A stretch of DNA of 46,682 nt from CANGYM01 sp044372405 (GTDB lineage: Bacteria > Pseudomonadota > Alphaproteobacteria > JAJTHO01 > CANGYM01), in contig JBILRW010000010.1 of the NCBI GenBank assembly GCA_044372405.1, positions 1-46,682 of the forward strand. Direction: 5' to 3'. This document shows positions 16,332 through 24,196 of this stretch, in pieces. The notes under the pieces are model-generated. The model was not told the DNA's origin, did not search any database, and saw only the letters and a program-made list of their open reading frames with translations. The position numbers and the translations under genes are program-made. The number at the start of each line of letters is the position of its first letter. Position 1 is the first letter of the stretch.

Positions 16332-18133
16332 TTTTAGAAGACAACCGATTTACTATGTTTTCCCGTCGGGCTTTCCTGCTGGGAACGGTCAAGCTGGGCT
16401 TGTTTGGGGTTTTGTATGGGCAGCTGTACCGCTTGCAGTCCCATGAATCCATGAAATATAAAGAAATTGCCGAGGAAAACCGCGTTAATGTTCATCTGAT
16501 TTCCCCCCTGCGCGGGCGGATTGTGGATCGCAATAACAAAATTCTGGCGCAAAATGAACAACAGTATCGCTTGATGTTGTTGCCAGAACATATTGATCAT
16601 ATGGATAAAACCATTGATATCCTAAGCCAACATTTTGCTGTTAGCCCCAAGGAAAAAAAGGCCCTTCTCCGGCAGGCCCGTCGGAATCCCAAATTTGTAC
16701 CCCTAACGTTTAAGAAAAAAGTCAGCTGGCAGGACGTTTCCAAGGCTGAGTTTTTGAGTGCGGAAATTCCTGGCCTGATCAGTGAGGAGGGCATGTTTCG
16801 TACCTATCCCCACGGCCCCATACTGGCCCATATTTTGGGGTACGTTTCCCCGGTGTCCGAGGCGGAGGTTAAGGCCAAAAACGATGACCCTGTTTTAAAA
16901 CTTCCCGATGCGCAATCTGGAAAATTGGGGATTGAGGAAACCAAAGATAAGGAACTGCAAGGGGACCCCGGGGAACGCCACGTTGAAATCAATGCCGCCG
17001 GACGCATTATAAAGGAAATCAGTGTCACGCCACCCCAGGAAGGCAAAACCCAAACGCTGTCGTTAGATTTGGAACTGCAACGGTTCGCCTATGAACGCAT
17101 GGGTTTGGAAACGGGATCTGCCGTGGTTTTGGATGTCCGCACCGGGGAAATTTTGGTTCAGGTTTCAACACCGTCCTATGACCCCAATGTCTTTACCTCT
17201 GGCGTGGATCAGGCAACATGGCAGCAATTGGCGCAAAACACGGACAAGCCCCTGATCAACAAACCCATTGCAGGACTTTATCCGCCGGCCTCAACCTTTA
17301 AAACCTTAACGGCCCTGGCATTATTGCACTATAATATAGTTGATCCCAACCAGACAGTTTTTTGTCCAGGGCACTATTCCTTTGGCAATCGTCTATTGCA
17401 TTGTTGGAAAAAGGAAGGCCACGGCAATGTCAACTGGCATGATGCCATTATTAAATCCTGTGATGTTTATTTTTATGAAATGACACGCCGTTTGGGGATT
17501 CAAAAGCTGGCTGATTTTGCCCGTCTGGTGGGCCTGGGCAGCAAAACAAACATTGAATTATCGGGGGAAAAATCCGGCATTGTTCCGGATCCAGCCTGGA
17601 AAAGAGCCGCCAAAAAGGAAGTCTGGTTTCCCGGGGAAACGATTATTGCGGGTATTGGTCAGGGGTATTTACTCACCACCCCCCTGCAATTGGCGGTCAT
17701 GTCCGCCCGTTTGGCCACGGGATATAATGTTCATCCCACGTTGTTTCACCGTGAACATCCTAAGGCCTTCACGCCGCTGGGTATCAGTCTGGATCATCTG
17801 AAGCTGATGCGTCAGGCCATGAGTGATGTTGTGAACATCCCGGGCGGAACGGCATATGCCCAGCGCCTGGTGGATGTGGGCTTTACCTACGCCGGCAAAA
17901 CGGGAACCGCCCAGGTGCGCCGTATTTCCATGGCCCAACGGGCGGCGGGCATTAAAAACGAAGATTTACCCCGTGAATATCGGGATCATGCGCTGTTTAT
18001 TGCCTTCACCCCCGTTGATGATCCCAAATTTGCCAGTGCTGTGATCATCGAGCACGGCAGCAGTGGATCCCGGGCGGCTGCGCCCATAACCAAGGATATT
18101 TTTCTGAAAATGCACGAGCTCGGCTATGTCTAA
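16328..18133 (+). CDS. mrdA: Penicillin-binding protein 2 (elongation transpeptidase)
   Basis: PBP2 cross-links peptidoglycan during lateral wall growth together with RodA. The 601-residue protein has an N-terminal membrane anchor (about 13-30), the non-catalytic domain with LRGRIVDRNNKILAQN, and a transpeptidase domain with SxxK at Ser322 (ASTFK), SCD at 377-379 in place of SxN as usual in PBP2, and KTGT from Lys524. The start at 16328 overlaps mreD by 4 nt (ATGA). The end overlaps rodA by 8 nt. This order, mreCD-mrdA-rodA, is the classical elongasome operon. Confidence 0.97.
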   Translation: MILEDNRFTMFSRRAFLLGTVKLGLFGVLYGQLYRLQSHESMKYKEIAEENRVNVHLISPLRGRIVDRNNKILAQNEQQYRLMLLPEHIDHMDKTIDILSQHFAVSPKEKKALLRQARRNPKFVPLTFKKKVSWQDVSKAEFLSAEIPGLISEEGMFRTYPHGPILAHILGYVSPVSEAEVKAKNDDPVLKLPDAQSGKLGIEETKDKELQGDPGERHVEINAAGRIIKEISVTPPQEGKTQTLSLDLELQRFAYERMGLETGSAVVLDVRTGEILVQVSTPSYDPNVFTSGVDQATWQQLAQNTDKPLINKPIAGLYPPASTFKTLTALALLHYNIVDPNQTVFCPGHYSFGNRLLHCWKKEGHGNVNWHDAIIKSCDVYFYEMTRRLGIQKLADFARLVGLGSKTNIELSGEKSGIVPDPAWKRAAKKEVWFPGETIIAGIGQGYLLTTPLQLAVMSARLATGYNVHPTLFHREHPKAFTPLGISLDHLKLMRQAMSDVVNIPGGTAYAQRLVDVGFTYAGKTGTAQVRRISMAQRAAGIKNEDLPREYRDHALFIAFTPVDDPKFASAVIIEHGSSGSRAAAPITKDIFLKMHELGYV

Positions 18134-19298
18134 ATACCATGGTTTTCCCATGTATATCGCCATGGCGAAGGCCCATTTTCGGCGCCTGCCCACGGGAATT
18201 TTGGTATGTTCCTGCCTGTTGGCGTTGCTGGGTGTCATGACACTCTATTCTGTGGCCGGGATGTCTTTTGACCCCTGGGCCAAAAAGCAGATCTTGAGAT
18301 TTTCTTTTTGCTTTGCGTTGATGATTGGCGTGACGTTGGTGCCGCTACAAACATGGCTGAAATATGCTTATTGGATTTATGGGGGTATGGTGCTGCTGTT
18401 GGTGGTGGTCTTTTTTGTTGGCCACGTGGGTATGGGGGCCCAGCGGTGGATCAATCTGGGTTTTATGCAACTGCAACCCTCAGAAACCATGAAAATCGGC
18501 CTGATTATGGCCCTGGCCCGGTATTTTCATGGGGTCATCCCTGAGGAACGCAAACGCGTTTCGTTTTTGATGATTGCCTTACTCATGATCGCCATTCCCT
18601 TTCTTTTGGTGGCCGAGCAACCGGATTTGGGAACAGCGGGCGTTATTTTTGCCTCGAGCATTGTCATTTTTTTCTTAACCGGCATCCCCATGTGGATTTT
18701 TATTACGGCGGGTCTTCTGGCCCCCCTGATTGGGATGATCGGCTGGCGTTATGCGTTACATGACTATCAAAAACAAAGGGTTTTGACGTTTTTGGACCCT
18801 TCACGGGATCCCCTGGGGGCGGGGTATCACATTACGCAGTCGAAAATTGCCTTTGGATCGGGGGGATTTTGGGGGAGAGGCTGGGGCCAAGGGACCCAAA
18901 ACCGCCTGGATTTTATCCCCGAGCGTCATACCGACTTTATTTTCAGTGTCTTTGCGGAAGAATTTGGGCTGGTTGGCACCGTTTTTGCGCTGTCTCTCTG
19001 CCTGATTCTGGTGGGCTATGGGTATAGTATCGCCCTGTCCTGTCGCAATCAGTTTGGACGTTTGCTGTGCCTTGGCATTACAACGCTGTTTTTTATGCAC
19101 GTTTTTATTAATCTTGGGATGATTACCGGGATTGTCCCCGTTGTGGGTGTGCCGTTTCCCCTGATGTCCTATGGGGGGACATCCATGTTAACCACCATGA
19201 TCGGCTTTGGATTGATTTGTAACGTATCCCTGTATCGCCGTGATGAAATTCGCCGGGCCACGTTTGGGGCACGGAAGTCGTTTTTGGGGGTGGGGTAG
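18126..19298 (+). CDS. rodA: Peptidoglycan glycosyltransferase RodA
   Basis: RodA is a SEDS-family membrane glycosyltransferase that polymerises lipid II during elongation. The 390-residue protein has about ten membrane segments. Typical SEDS motifs are seen: GAQRWINLGFMQLQPSE, AEQPDLGTA, a long central loop GGFWGRGWGQGTQ followed by FIPERHTDFIFSVFAEEFG, and GVPFPLMSYGGTSM near the end. It overlaps mrdA by 8 nt and is the last gene of the operon. A palindromic repeat follows, which may also serve as a terminator for it and for flhB, which converges from the other side. Confidence 0.97.
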   Translation: MSKYHGFPMYIAMAKAHFRRLPTGILVCSCLLALLGVMTLYSVAGMSFDPWAKKQILRFSFCFALMIGVTLVPLQTWLKYAYWIYGGMVLLLVVVFFVGHVGMGAQRWINLGFMQLQPSETMKIGLIMALARYFHGVIPEERKRVSFLMIALLMIAIPFLLVAEQPDLGTAGVIFASSIVIFFLTGIPMWIFITAGLLAPLIGMIGWRYALHDYQKQRVLTFLDPSRDPLGAGYHITQSKIAFGSGGFWGRGWGQGTQNRLDFIPERHTDFIFSVFAEEFGLVGTVFALSLCLILVGYGYSIALSCRNQFGRLLCLGITTLFFMHVFINLGMITGIVPVVGVPFPLMSYGGTSMLTTMIGFGLICNVSLYRRDEIRRATFGARKSFLGVG

Positions 19299-19308
19299 TT
19301 AGGTACAA

Positions 19309-19393
19309 CGTCATTGCGAGCCTCCGCAGGAGGTGTGGCAATCCAGGGTTTTCGGGAGTTTTAGCCTTTCTGGATTGCTTCGCTGCGCTCGCA
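19309..19393 (-). repeat. Palindromic intergenic repeat, copy 1
   Basis: The left arm begins CGTCATTGCGAGCCTCCGC and the right arm holds CTGGATTGCTTCGCTGCGCTCGC. Together they can form a long hairpin whose one arm carries an extra internal CCTCCGCAGGAGG hairpin, which gives the element a direction. Copies 2 and 3 are in the opposite orientation. It lies between the 3' ends of rodA and flhB. The terminal part of the right arm is degraded. Confidence 0.85.
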
Positions 19394-19418
19394 GATGTGA
19401 TTATGCGTCAGCCTTGAG

Positions 19419-20486
19419 TTATTTTTTCTTTTTCAAACCAAAGACATAAGTCACAACCTTGGCCACGGCTTCATAGTGTTCAAAGGGAATTTCCTGATCC
19501 AGCTCCACCTGATACAACGCCCGGGCCAGGGGGGGATTTTCCACCAGGGGGATGTCGTATTTCTTGGCCTCTTCCCGGATTTTCATGGCCACGGCGTCCA
19601 CCCCCTTGGCCACAACAATGGGGGCGGCGGCGCTGTCTTTGTCATAGACAATGGCAATGGAATAGTGGGTGGGGTTGGTGATGATGGCGGTGGCGTCTTT
19701 GACTTTGGCCATCATGCGGCGTTTGGCCCTCTCGCGACGGATTTGTTTGACTTTAGATTTGACCTTGGGGTCCCCTTCGGTTTGGCGGTATTCCTCTTTG
19801 ACCTCTTGTTTGGTCATGCGCATTTCTTTGCGGAATTGAAAAAACTGGAATGCATAGTCCGCCCCGGCAATAACCAGCATGGCCCCCATGGCCCCGCCCA
19901 AAATGCGCAGCGCATAATGACGTAAATAAATCATCTGATCGCCCAGGGACAATGTTGGCAACACCGTGATTTCTTCCCCGAATATCGGGATCACGAGTGA
20001 TGACACAATGGCCCCAATGATAATCAGCTTGGCCAGGTTTTTCCCCAGCTCCACCACGGATTTGACGCTGAAAATGCGCTTAAACCCCTTAAAAATCGAG
20101 ATACGATCCAGTGACGGGGTAATGCTTTGGGTGCTGAATAAAAACCCATGTTGTAAAAACGATCCCAAAAATCCCGCCATCATCATCAGGACCGCAAACA
20201 GCCCCATGACCATGCCCACGCGCAGCAAAATATCAATGAAAATAGACCTAAGGCCCGAGGCCGACAGGTCCATATCATGAACACGCCCCAAAAAGGGCTG
20301 CATAAAATCGGTGAGTTCCGCCCCCAACCCCGGCAACACAATCATCAGGGACAGGGCCCCGCCCAGCAGGATAAAAAAGTGGGATAGCTCTTTTGAGCTA
20401 ACCGTTTGTCCCTTTTCCTTCGCCTGCTCTAACTTTCGCTGCGAGGGATCTTCGGTCTTCTGGGAATCGTCCTGGTCTTCGGACAT
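19419..20486 (-). CDS. flhB: Flagellar export switch protein FlhB
   Basis: FlhB is the substrate-specificity switch of the flagellar type III export gate. The 355 residues have the family organisation: a charged N-terminus ending SQRKLEQAKEKGQ, four membrane helices (about 36-55, 87-110, 145-165, 186-208) and a cytoplasmic domain with the self-cleavage motif NPTH in IITNPTHYSIAIVYD. The C-terminal ALYQVELDQEIPFEHYEAVAKV is also typical. The poly-lysine end is unusual but not unique. No other flagellar gene is in the window; fliR or flhA would be expected next to it. A type III secretion homologue is an alternative, but the sequence fits FlhB better. Confidence 0.93.
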   Translation of the reverse strand: MSEDQDDSQKTEDPSQRKLEQAKEKGQTVSSKELSHFFILLGGALSLMIVLPGLGAELTDFMQPFLGRVHDMDLSASGLRSIFIDILLRVGMVMGLFAVLMMMAGFLGSFLQHGFLFSTQSITPSLDRISIFKGFKRIFSVKSVVELGKNLAKLIIIGAIVSSLVIPIFGEEITVLPTLSLGDQMIYLRHYALRILGGAMGAMLVIAGADYAFQFFQFRKEMRMTKQEVKEEYRQTEGDPKVKSKVKQIRRERAKRRMMAKVKDATAIITNPTHYSIAIVYDKDSAAAPIVVAKGVDAVAMKIREEAKKYDIPLVENPPLARALYQVELDQEIPFEHYEAVAKVVTYVFGLKKKK

Positions 20487-20487
20487 A

Positions 20488-20694
20488 TTACGCCGTTAAG
20501 GAGTGGTGTTTCAAATCGTCGTCCGTCAGGGGTCTGGCTTCATCCCGCAGCATAATGGGAATCCCGTGACGAATGGGATAGGCCAGGCGGGCCTGAACAC
20601 TGATCAGCTCCTGGTGCTGGGCATCATAGCGCAGCGGCCCCCGGGTTTCCGGACAGATCAGTAGGCAGAGCAATTCAGGATCCGGCGCGGACAT
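20488..20694 (-). CDS. UPF0434/Trm112-like small protein
   Basis: A 68-residue protein with LLCLLICPETRGPLRYD, an LxSxxARLAYPIRHGIPIMLRDEAR core and an acidic end, the pattern of the YcaR/UPF0434 family, a Trm112-like fold. In Trm112 the protein activates methyltransferases; bacterial members are poorly characterised. Two zinc-site cysteines of the full Trm112 site are missing, as is frequent in this family. It sits 1 nt from flhB and follows the HIG1-like gene by 6 nt, so the four genes from dnaQ to flhB form one operon. Confidence 0.9.
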   Translation of the reverse strand: MSAPDPELLCLLICPETRGPLRYDAQHQELISVQARLAYPIRHGIPIMLRDEARPLTDDDLKHHSLTA

Positions 20695-20700
20695 GGGATG

Positions 20701-20877
20701 TTACCGCGTCAGCAACAACGCCACACACAGCAGCGCGGCGGCCTGAAAAAAAACACGGGCCTGCATCATTTTGTTGGATTGAACACGGGCCTGATCGGAT
20801 GATCGCAAAAAGCAAAAGAGCCCCGCCAACAGGCTGAGCAGGGTCAGGGCCATGAACGCGTAGAGGACATAGGACAT
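20701..20877 (-). CDS. HIG1-domain-like twin-transmembrane protein
   Basis: A 58-residue frame, short enough to be missed by most gene callers. It has two hydrophobic helices (about 4-22 and 43-57) separated by a polar loop with the HIG1-type pattern NKMMQARVFFQAAAL. HIG1/Rcf1-like proteins in alphaproteobacteria associate with or stabilise cytochrome oxidase and similar complexes. That role is inferred from family only. Its ATG shares a base with the dnaQ stop (TGATG) and its stop lies 6 nt before the UPF0434 start, strong positional support that it is translated. Confidence 0.85.
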   Translation of the reverse strand: MSYVLYAFMALTLLSLLAGLFCFLRSSDQARVQSNKMMQARVFFQAAALLCVALLLTR

Positions 20878-21554
20878 CAGGCAGCTCCCCGTATCGTTTG
20901 GATAAAGGCCAGGTGGCGCTCTTTTTCAACATCGCTGGGGGCGAAAGAGCGCGGCGACCTTATTGTTCTTTGTACCGCATTTTCACCAAAGGCACAATCC
21001 CTTGTTTTTTCCGATCTTTCGGCATCCAGGCCAAAGCCAGGCTGGCGACCCCCCATCAGTTCCAGGTAAACGTCCGCCAGCAGTTCAGCATCCAGCAAGG
21101 CCCCGTGTTTTTTTCGTCCTGAAAGATCAATGCCAAAGCGTTGACACAGCGCATCCAAACTGGCCCGGCCCCCGGGAAATTTCCGCCGCGCCAGGGATAC
21201 CGTATCAATGGCCCGCTCCATGGGCAAGGGATCCAGGCCGTGGCTGGAAAGCTCAGCATTCAAAAACCGCATATCAAACTTGGCATTGTGAATGACCAGG
21301 GGATCGGACCCGATGAAGGACAAAAAATCCCCCGCAACATTCCGAAAGGGGGGATGAGTTTTCAAAAAGCTCTCGGACAGCCCATGCACCTGAAACGCCC
21401 CCGGGGGCATATCCCGCTCGGGGTTAATATACTGATGAAAAACCCGTCCCGTGGGCACATAATGAATGACCTCCACACAGCCGATTTCCACCAAACGGTG
21501 GCCGTGGGCCGGATCCAACCCCGTGGTTTCCGTATCCAAAACAACGTGACGCAT
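20877..21554 (-). CDS. dnaQ: DNA polymerase III epsilon subunit (proofreading)
   Basis: DnaQ is the 3'-5' proofreading exonuclease of the replicative polymerase. The 225-residue protein has Exo I VLDTETTGLD near residue 5, Exo II HNAKFDMRFLN near 90, and Exo III with the His and Asp of HGALLDAELLADVY near 150. The C-terminal 45 residues are low in similarity to any pattern I recognise and probably bind polymerase alpha subunit. Because PolA in this genome appears to lack proofreading, DnaQ carries more of the fidelity. It leads the dnaQ-HIG1-UPF0434-flhB operon. Confidence 0.96.
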   Translation of the reverse strand: MRHVVLDTETTGLDPAHGHRLVEIGCVEVIHYVPTGRVFHQYINPERDMPPGAFQVHGLSESFLKTHPPFRNVAGDFLSFIGSDPLVIHNAKFDMRFLNAELSSHGLDPLPMERAIDTVSLARRKFPGGRASLDALCQRFGIDLSGRKKHGALLDAELLADVYLELMGGRQPGFGLDAERSEKTRDCAFGENAVQRTIRSPRSFAPSDVEKERHLAFIQTIRGAA

Positions 21555-21683
21555 GATCTGTTCACCCCAACTTTGTGTCCCCTCACCCTAGCAAACGGTG
21601 GGGGAGGGTGGCCAGGGGAAAGTTATAGGGAGTAAACACCTACGAAATGGATAACCTCTGCTACGAATGCGGCTTTTCTCGTC

Positions 21684-21705
21684 ATGCTGCGCGTCGTCGC
21701 AGCAT
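21684..21705. repeat. Short hairpin repeat ATGCTGCG...CGCAGCAT
   Basis: ATGCTGCG (21684-21691) and CGCAGCAT (21698-21705) form an 8-bp stem across 6 nt, followed by CCAGG. It resembles the GTCAT-stem-ATCCAG dispersed hairpin elements common in alphaproteobacterial intergenic DNA. It lies in the 261-nt gap between dnaQ and the next gene, which otherwise shows no gene. Confidence 0.55.
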
Positions 21706-21815
21706 CCAGGTGGATTCCGTGACTGACGCGGGGAATGATTTTTAAAATAAACCATGATTCTTAACCCCCTCTATTATACACTCTTGGGGTTAGGAAAAGT
21801 GGGAAGGCCCCCGTC

Positions 21816-22238
21816 GTGCGTTTGCTGATTTTGTTTTTGATTTGCGTGCTGTTTGCGGGGCCCCATCTGTTTCGGGTGCCGTCCCCGCCGGTGGTGGCGC
21901 CGGTGTCTCAGCCGATGGAGACGGCGCAGCCCGGGTTTTGGGACCGGTCCGAGGATCGCATCAACGGATGGATGAAGCGGAACCTGCCCAATTTTGTTTA
22001 CACCGGGGCGCCTATGCTCTTTTCCCCTATGATGGGAACGCTGAAGAGCCTTTACGGCTGGAGCCGCACAGTAACCCTGGATCCCCAGGCGGGTTTTATC
22101 GAATTCAAAGGGGCCCGCGCCGTTCTGTGGATGTTTTATCACCCCTGGATCAGCGGCTTTCTGGGGCTGTTATTGATATGGCGGGGACGGCGGTGGGTTC
22201 TTTGGCCCCTGCGGCGGGTTTTGTTTCGGCGGCGGTAA
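21816..22238 (+). CDS. Hypothetical protein with two terminal membrane segments
   Basis: 140 residues from a GTG with GGAAGG about 9 nt upstream. The N-terminus (RLLILFLICVLFAGPHLF) is a signal peptide or membrane anchor. A proline-rich stretch follows, then a mixed region with WDRSEDRINGWMKRNLPNFVYTG, and finally a second hydrophobic helix (about 107-122, MFYHPWISGFLGLLLIW) with an arginine-rich end. I do not recognise the family. Alternating frames overlap it, but this one has a good ribosome site, a signal-like start and clean length. It is probably an inner-membrane protein with a periplasmic loop of about 85 residues. Confidence 0.6.
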   Translation: MRLLILFLICVLFAGPHLFRVPSPPVVAPVSQPMETAQPGFWDRSEDRINGWMKRNLPNFVYTGAPMLFSPMMGTLKSLYGWSRTVTLDPQAGFIEFKGARAVLWMFYHPWISGFLGLLLIWRGRRWVLWPLRRVLFRRR

Positions 22239-22294
22239 GGCTGTGTCCCTAAAAATTCCCTTGTAAAATATAAGACATTGTGTTACTTTTGGTT

Positions 22295-22627
22295 ATGATA
22301 ACGGTTCTTGAAACAGATGAGTTTGCGCAAAAAGCGGATGCTTTGTTTTCCCCAAAGGAAAAGGATGATCTGGTGACCTATCTTTCCCTGTATCCGGAAT
22401 CGGGCGACGTTATTCAGGGGTCCGGGGGTTTAAGGAAATTGCGCTGGCAATCCAAAGGACGCGGGAAAAGCGGTGGGGCCAGGGTCATTTACTTTTTTTA
22501 CAATGACCAAGTGCCCTTATCGCTATTGACGGTTTACGGAAAAAACAAACAGGAAGACCTGACCGCTGCCCAGAAAAAAAACTATGCTGATTTTGTTAGG
22601 ATATTGAAAAAGGAGTTTAAAAAATGA
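22295..22627 (+). CDS. RelE/HigB-type toxin of second TA pair
   Basis: A 110-residue protein of the RelE/HigB2-like family: ETDEFAQKADALFSPKEKDDLVTYL near the start, then GDVIQGSGGLRKLRWQSKGRGKSGGARVIYFF, a KGRGKSGG basic loop typical of this group, and LLTVYGKNKQEDLTAAQKK. In characterised members this surface binds the ribosome and cuts mRNA. I use the ATG at 22295; a GTG at 22280 would add five hydrophobic residues. The next gene starts in its stop codon. The pair is unrelated in detail to the pair at 6419-7088. Confidence 0.88.
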   Translation: MITVLETDEFAQKADALFSPKEKDDLVTYLSLYPESGDVIQGSGGLRKLRWQSKGRGKSGGARVIYFFYNDQVPLSLLTVYGKNKQEDLTAAQKKNYADFVRILKKEFKK

Positions 22628-22923
22628 CCGATGATTCCCTTCACGATTCCATTATGCGGGGTTTGCAGCAAACGTTGGCCTATGCCAAGGGGGATGCCAG
22701 CCAGGTTCGCGTTGTGACCGCCCCAAAAATCCTGCCCGATGTGAAAAAAATCCGTAAAGGTCTTAAAAAAAACCAAAAAGATTTCGCCTTGGCCTATCAC
22801 ATTAACCCCTCGACCCTTCGCAGCTGGGAACAGGGAAAACGCACACCGCCGGATTATGCCATTGCCTATTTAAAAGTTATTGAGCAATGCCCTGAAGTTG
22901 TTGAGGAGGCTTTGGCTTCTTGA
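22624..22923 (+). CDS. XRE-type HTH antitoxin of second TA pair
   Basis: A 99-residue protein with a C-terminal Cro/C1 helix-turn-helix: KKIRKGLKKNQKDFALAYHI then NPSTLRSWEQGKRTPPDYAIAYL. This is the pattern of HigA2/NadS-like antitoxins that repress the operon and block the toxin. The ATG overlaps the toxin stop (ATGA) and AGGAG lies 8 nt upstream inside the toxin gene. The N-terminal 40 residues would be the toxin-binding part. It is followed by the ubiH-like gene after 77 nt. Confidence 0.88.
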   Translation: MTDDSLHDSIMRGLQQTLAYAKGDASQVRVVTAPKILPDVKKIRKGLKKNQKDFALAYHINPSTLRSWEQGKRTPPDYAIAYLKVIEQCPEVVEEALAS

Positions 22924-23000
22924 TGGGGTAGCGGCTTCTTGAGTAACCCTTCTTGAGTAACCCCCTTGCCACCCCCATCCTTTCGCCGCATAATGGGGGC

Positions 23001-24188
23001 ATGGAACAAACACCCCTACCCGATATGATTATTGTGGGCGGCGGCCTGGCGGGGGCGTTGTGCGCGCTGAGTCTGGCCTCGGTAGGGGCCCGTTGTGTAG
23101 TGCTGGAAAAAAGCCGCTTTGATGATGTCATTGCCCGGGATACGCGGACAACGGCCCTAAACAGTGGGGCGTTGCCGCTCTTAAAGGAACTGGGCGTTTG
23201 GCAGCCCATGGCGACAGGGGCCGGGGCCATTCGCCGGATTGAAATTGTCAGTGATGGCGCCCAGTGTACCTTTGACGATACCCTGAATGATTTGCAACCC
23301 TTTGGTTATATTGTGAATAATCCCGCGTGGCGGCGGGTGTTAAAGGATGCCATGGAGGGCCACCCCCTCATCACCCTGGTGGAGGAGGTTACGGTCACAG
23401 ACCTAACATCCGATCCCACCGGCATCGCGGCCGTCGATGCGGTGGGGCGGATGTGGCGGGCACAACTGCTCATTGCGGCGGATGGCCGAGAGTCTCCGGT
23501 GCGCGCCCTGGCCGGTATTGACGTACGCCGTCATGCCTATACCGAATCGGCCATGGTGGGAACAGTGCGCCATGCACAGCCCCATCATGAGACAGCGTTT
23601 GAGGTCTTTTTGCCCACCGGCCCCTTGGCGTTACTCCCTTTGCCCGATGAATACGCGTCGGCGTTCGTTTGGAGTGAACCGACGGACCATGTCAAAGCGC
23701 GCTTAGGCGCGGGCTCGGACCTCTTTCTTCAGGCCCTGTCCCGGCAATTTGGGTCCCATCTGGGGGCGTTGCAACTGATCGATACCCCGCAAATGTGGCC
23801 GCTGACCCGGACACTGGCCTCAACCTATGTTCACGATCGGGTGGTGTTGGTGGGCGATGCCGCCCATGCCATTCACCCCATCGCGGGCCAAGGGCTGAAC
23901 TTGACCTTGCGCGATCTTGTGGCCTTACGTCGCGCTTTGCAGTCGCGTTTGGAAGTTGGGCTTCCCCTGACGGGATCCCTATCGATGTACAACCGGTTGC
24001 GCCTACTGGATGTGTCCGTGATGGCCGAGGCTACCCACGGGCTTAACACATTGTTCCTCAGCGCAGGGCCGCTCCCCAAGATCGCACGCAGGGCGGGATT
24101 ACGGTTGCTGAATCGCCTTCCCATGGCCAAAAGGCCCTTCGTCCGACATGCCACAGGCACATCGCGTCTGGCCAGACTGGGATCTTAA
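23001..24188 (+). CDS. UbiH/UbiF-family FAD monooxygenase
   Basis: A 395-residue flavin monooxygenase of the ubiquinone-ring hydroxylase family. The FAD-binding motif MIIVGGGLAGALCALSLA starts near residue 9. The middle has the LLIAADGRESPVR motif (DG motif) near 170, and the C-terminal VVLVGDAAHAIHPIAGQGLNLTLRD (GD motif) near 280 is strongly conserved for UbiH/UbiF/Coq6. Likely role: hydroxylation of a ring carbon in ubiquinone synthesis. Which carbon cannot be told from sequence alone. I chose the ATG at 23001 over an earlier frame (22953) because the extra 16 residues are not family-like. ispE follows after 8 nt. Confidence 0.92.
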   Translation: MEQTPLPDMIIVGGGLAGALCALSLASVGARCVVLEKSRFDDVIARDTRTTALNSGALPLLKELGVWQPMATGAGAIRRIEIVSDGAQCTFDDTLNDLQPFGYIVNNPAWRRVLKDAMEGHPLITLVEEVTVTDLTSDPTGIAAVDAVGRMWRAQLLIAADGRESPVRALAGIDVRRHAYTESAMVGTVRHAQPHHETAFEVFLPTGPLALLPLPDEYASAFVWSEPTDHVKARLGAGSDLFLQALSRQFGSHLGALQLIDTPQMWPLTRTLASTYVHDRVVLVGDAAHAIHPIAGQGLNLTLRDLVALRRALQSRLEVGLPLTGSLSMYNRLRLLDVSVMAEATHGLNTLFLSAGPLPKIARRAGLRLLNRLPMAKRPFVRHATGTSRLARLGS

Positions 24189-24196
24189 TTCAAAAC

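Noticed and set aside
21842..22252. Alternative plus-strand frame overlapping the hypothetical gene at 21816
   Set aside because: No signal-like start or ribosome site, arginine/alanine/proline-biased composition typical of shifted frames.
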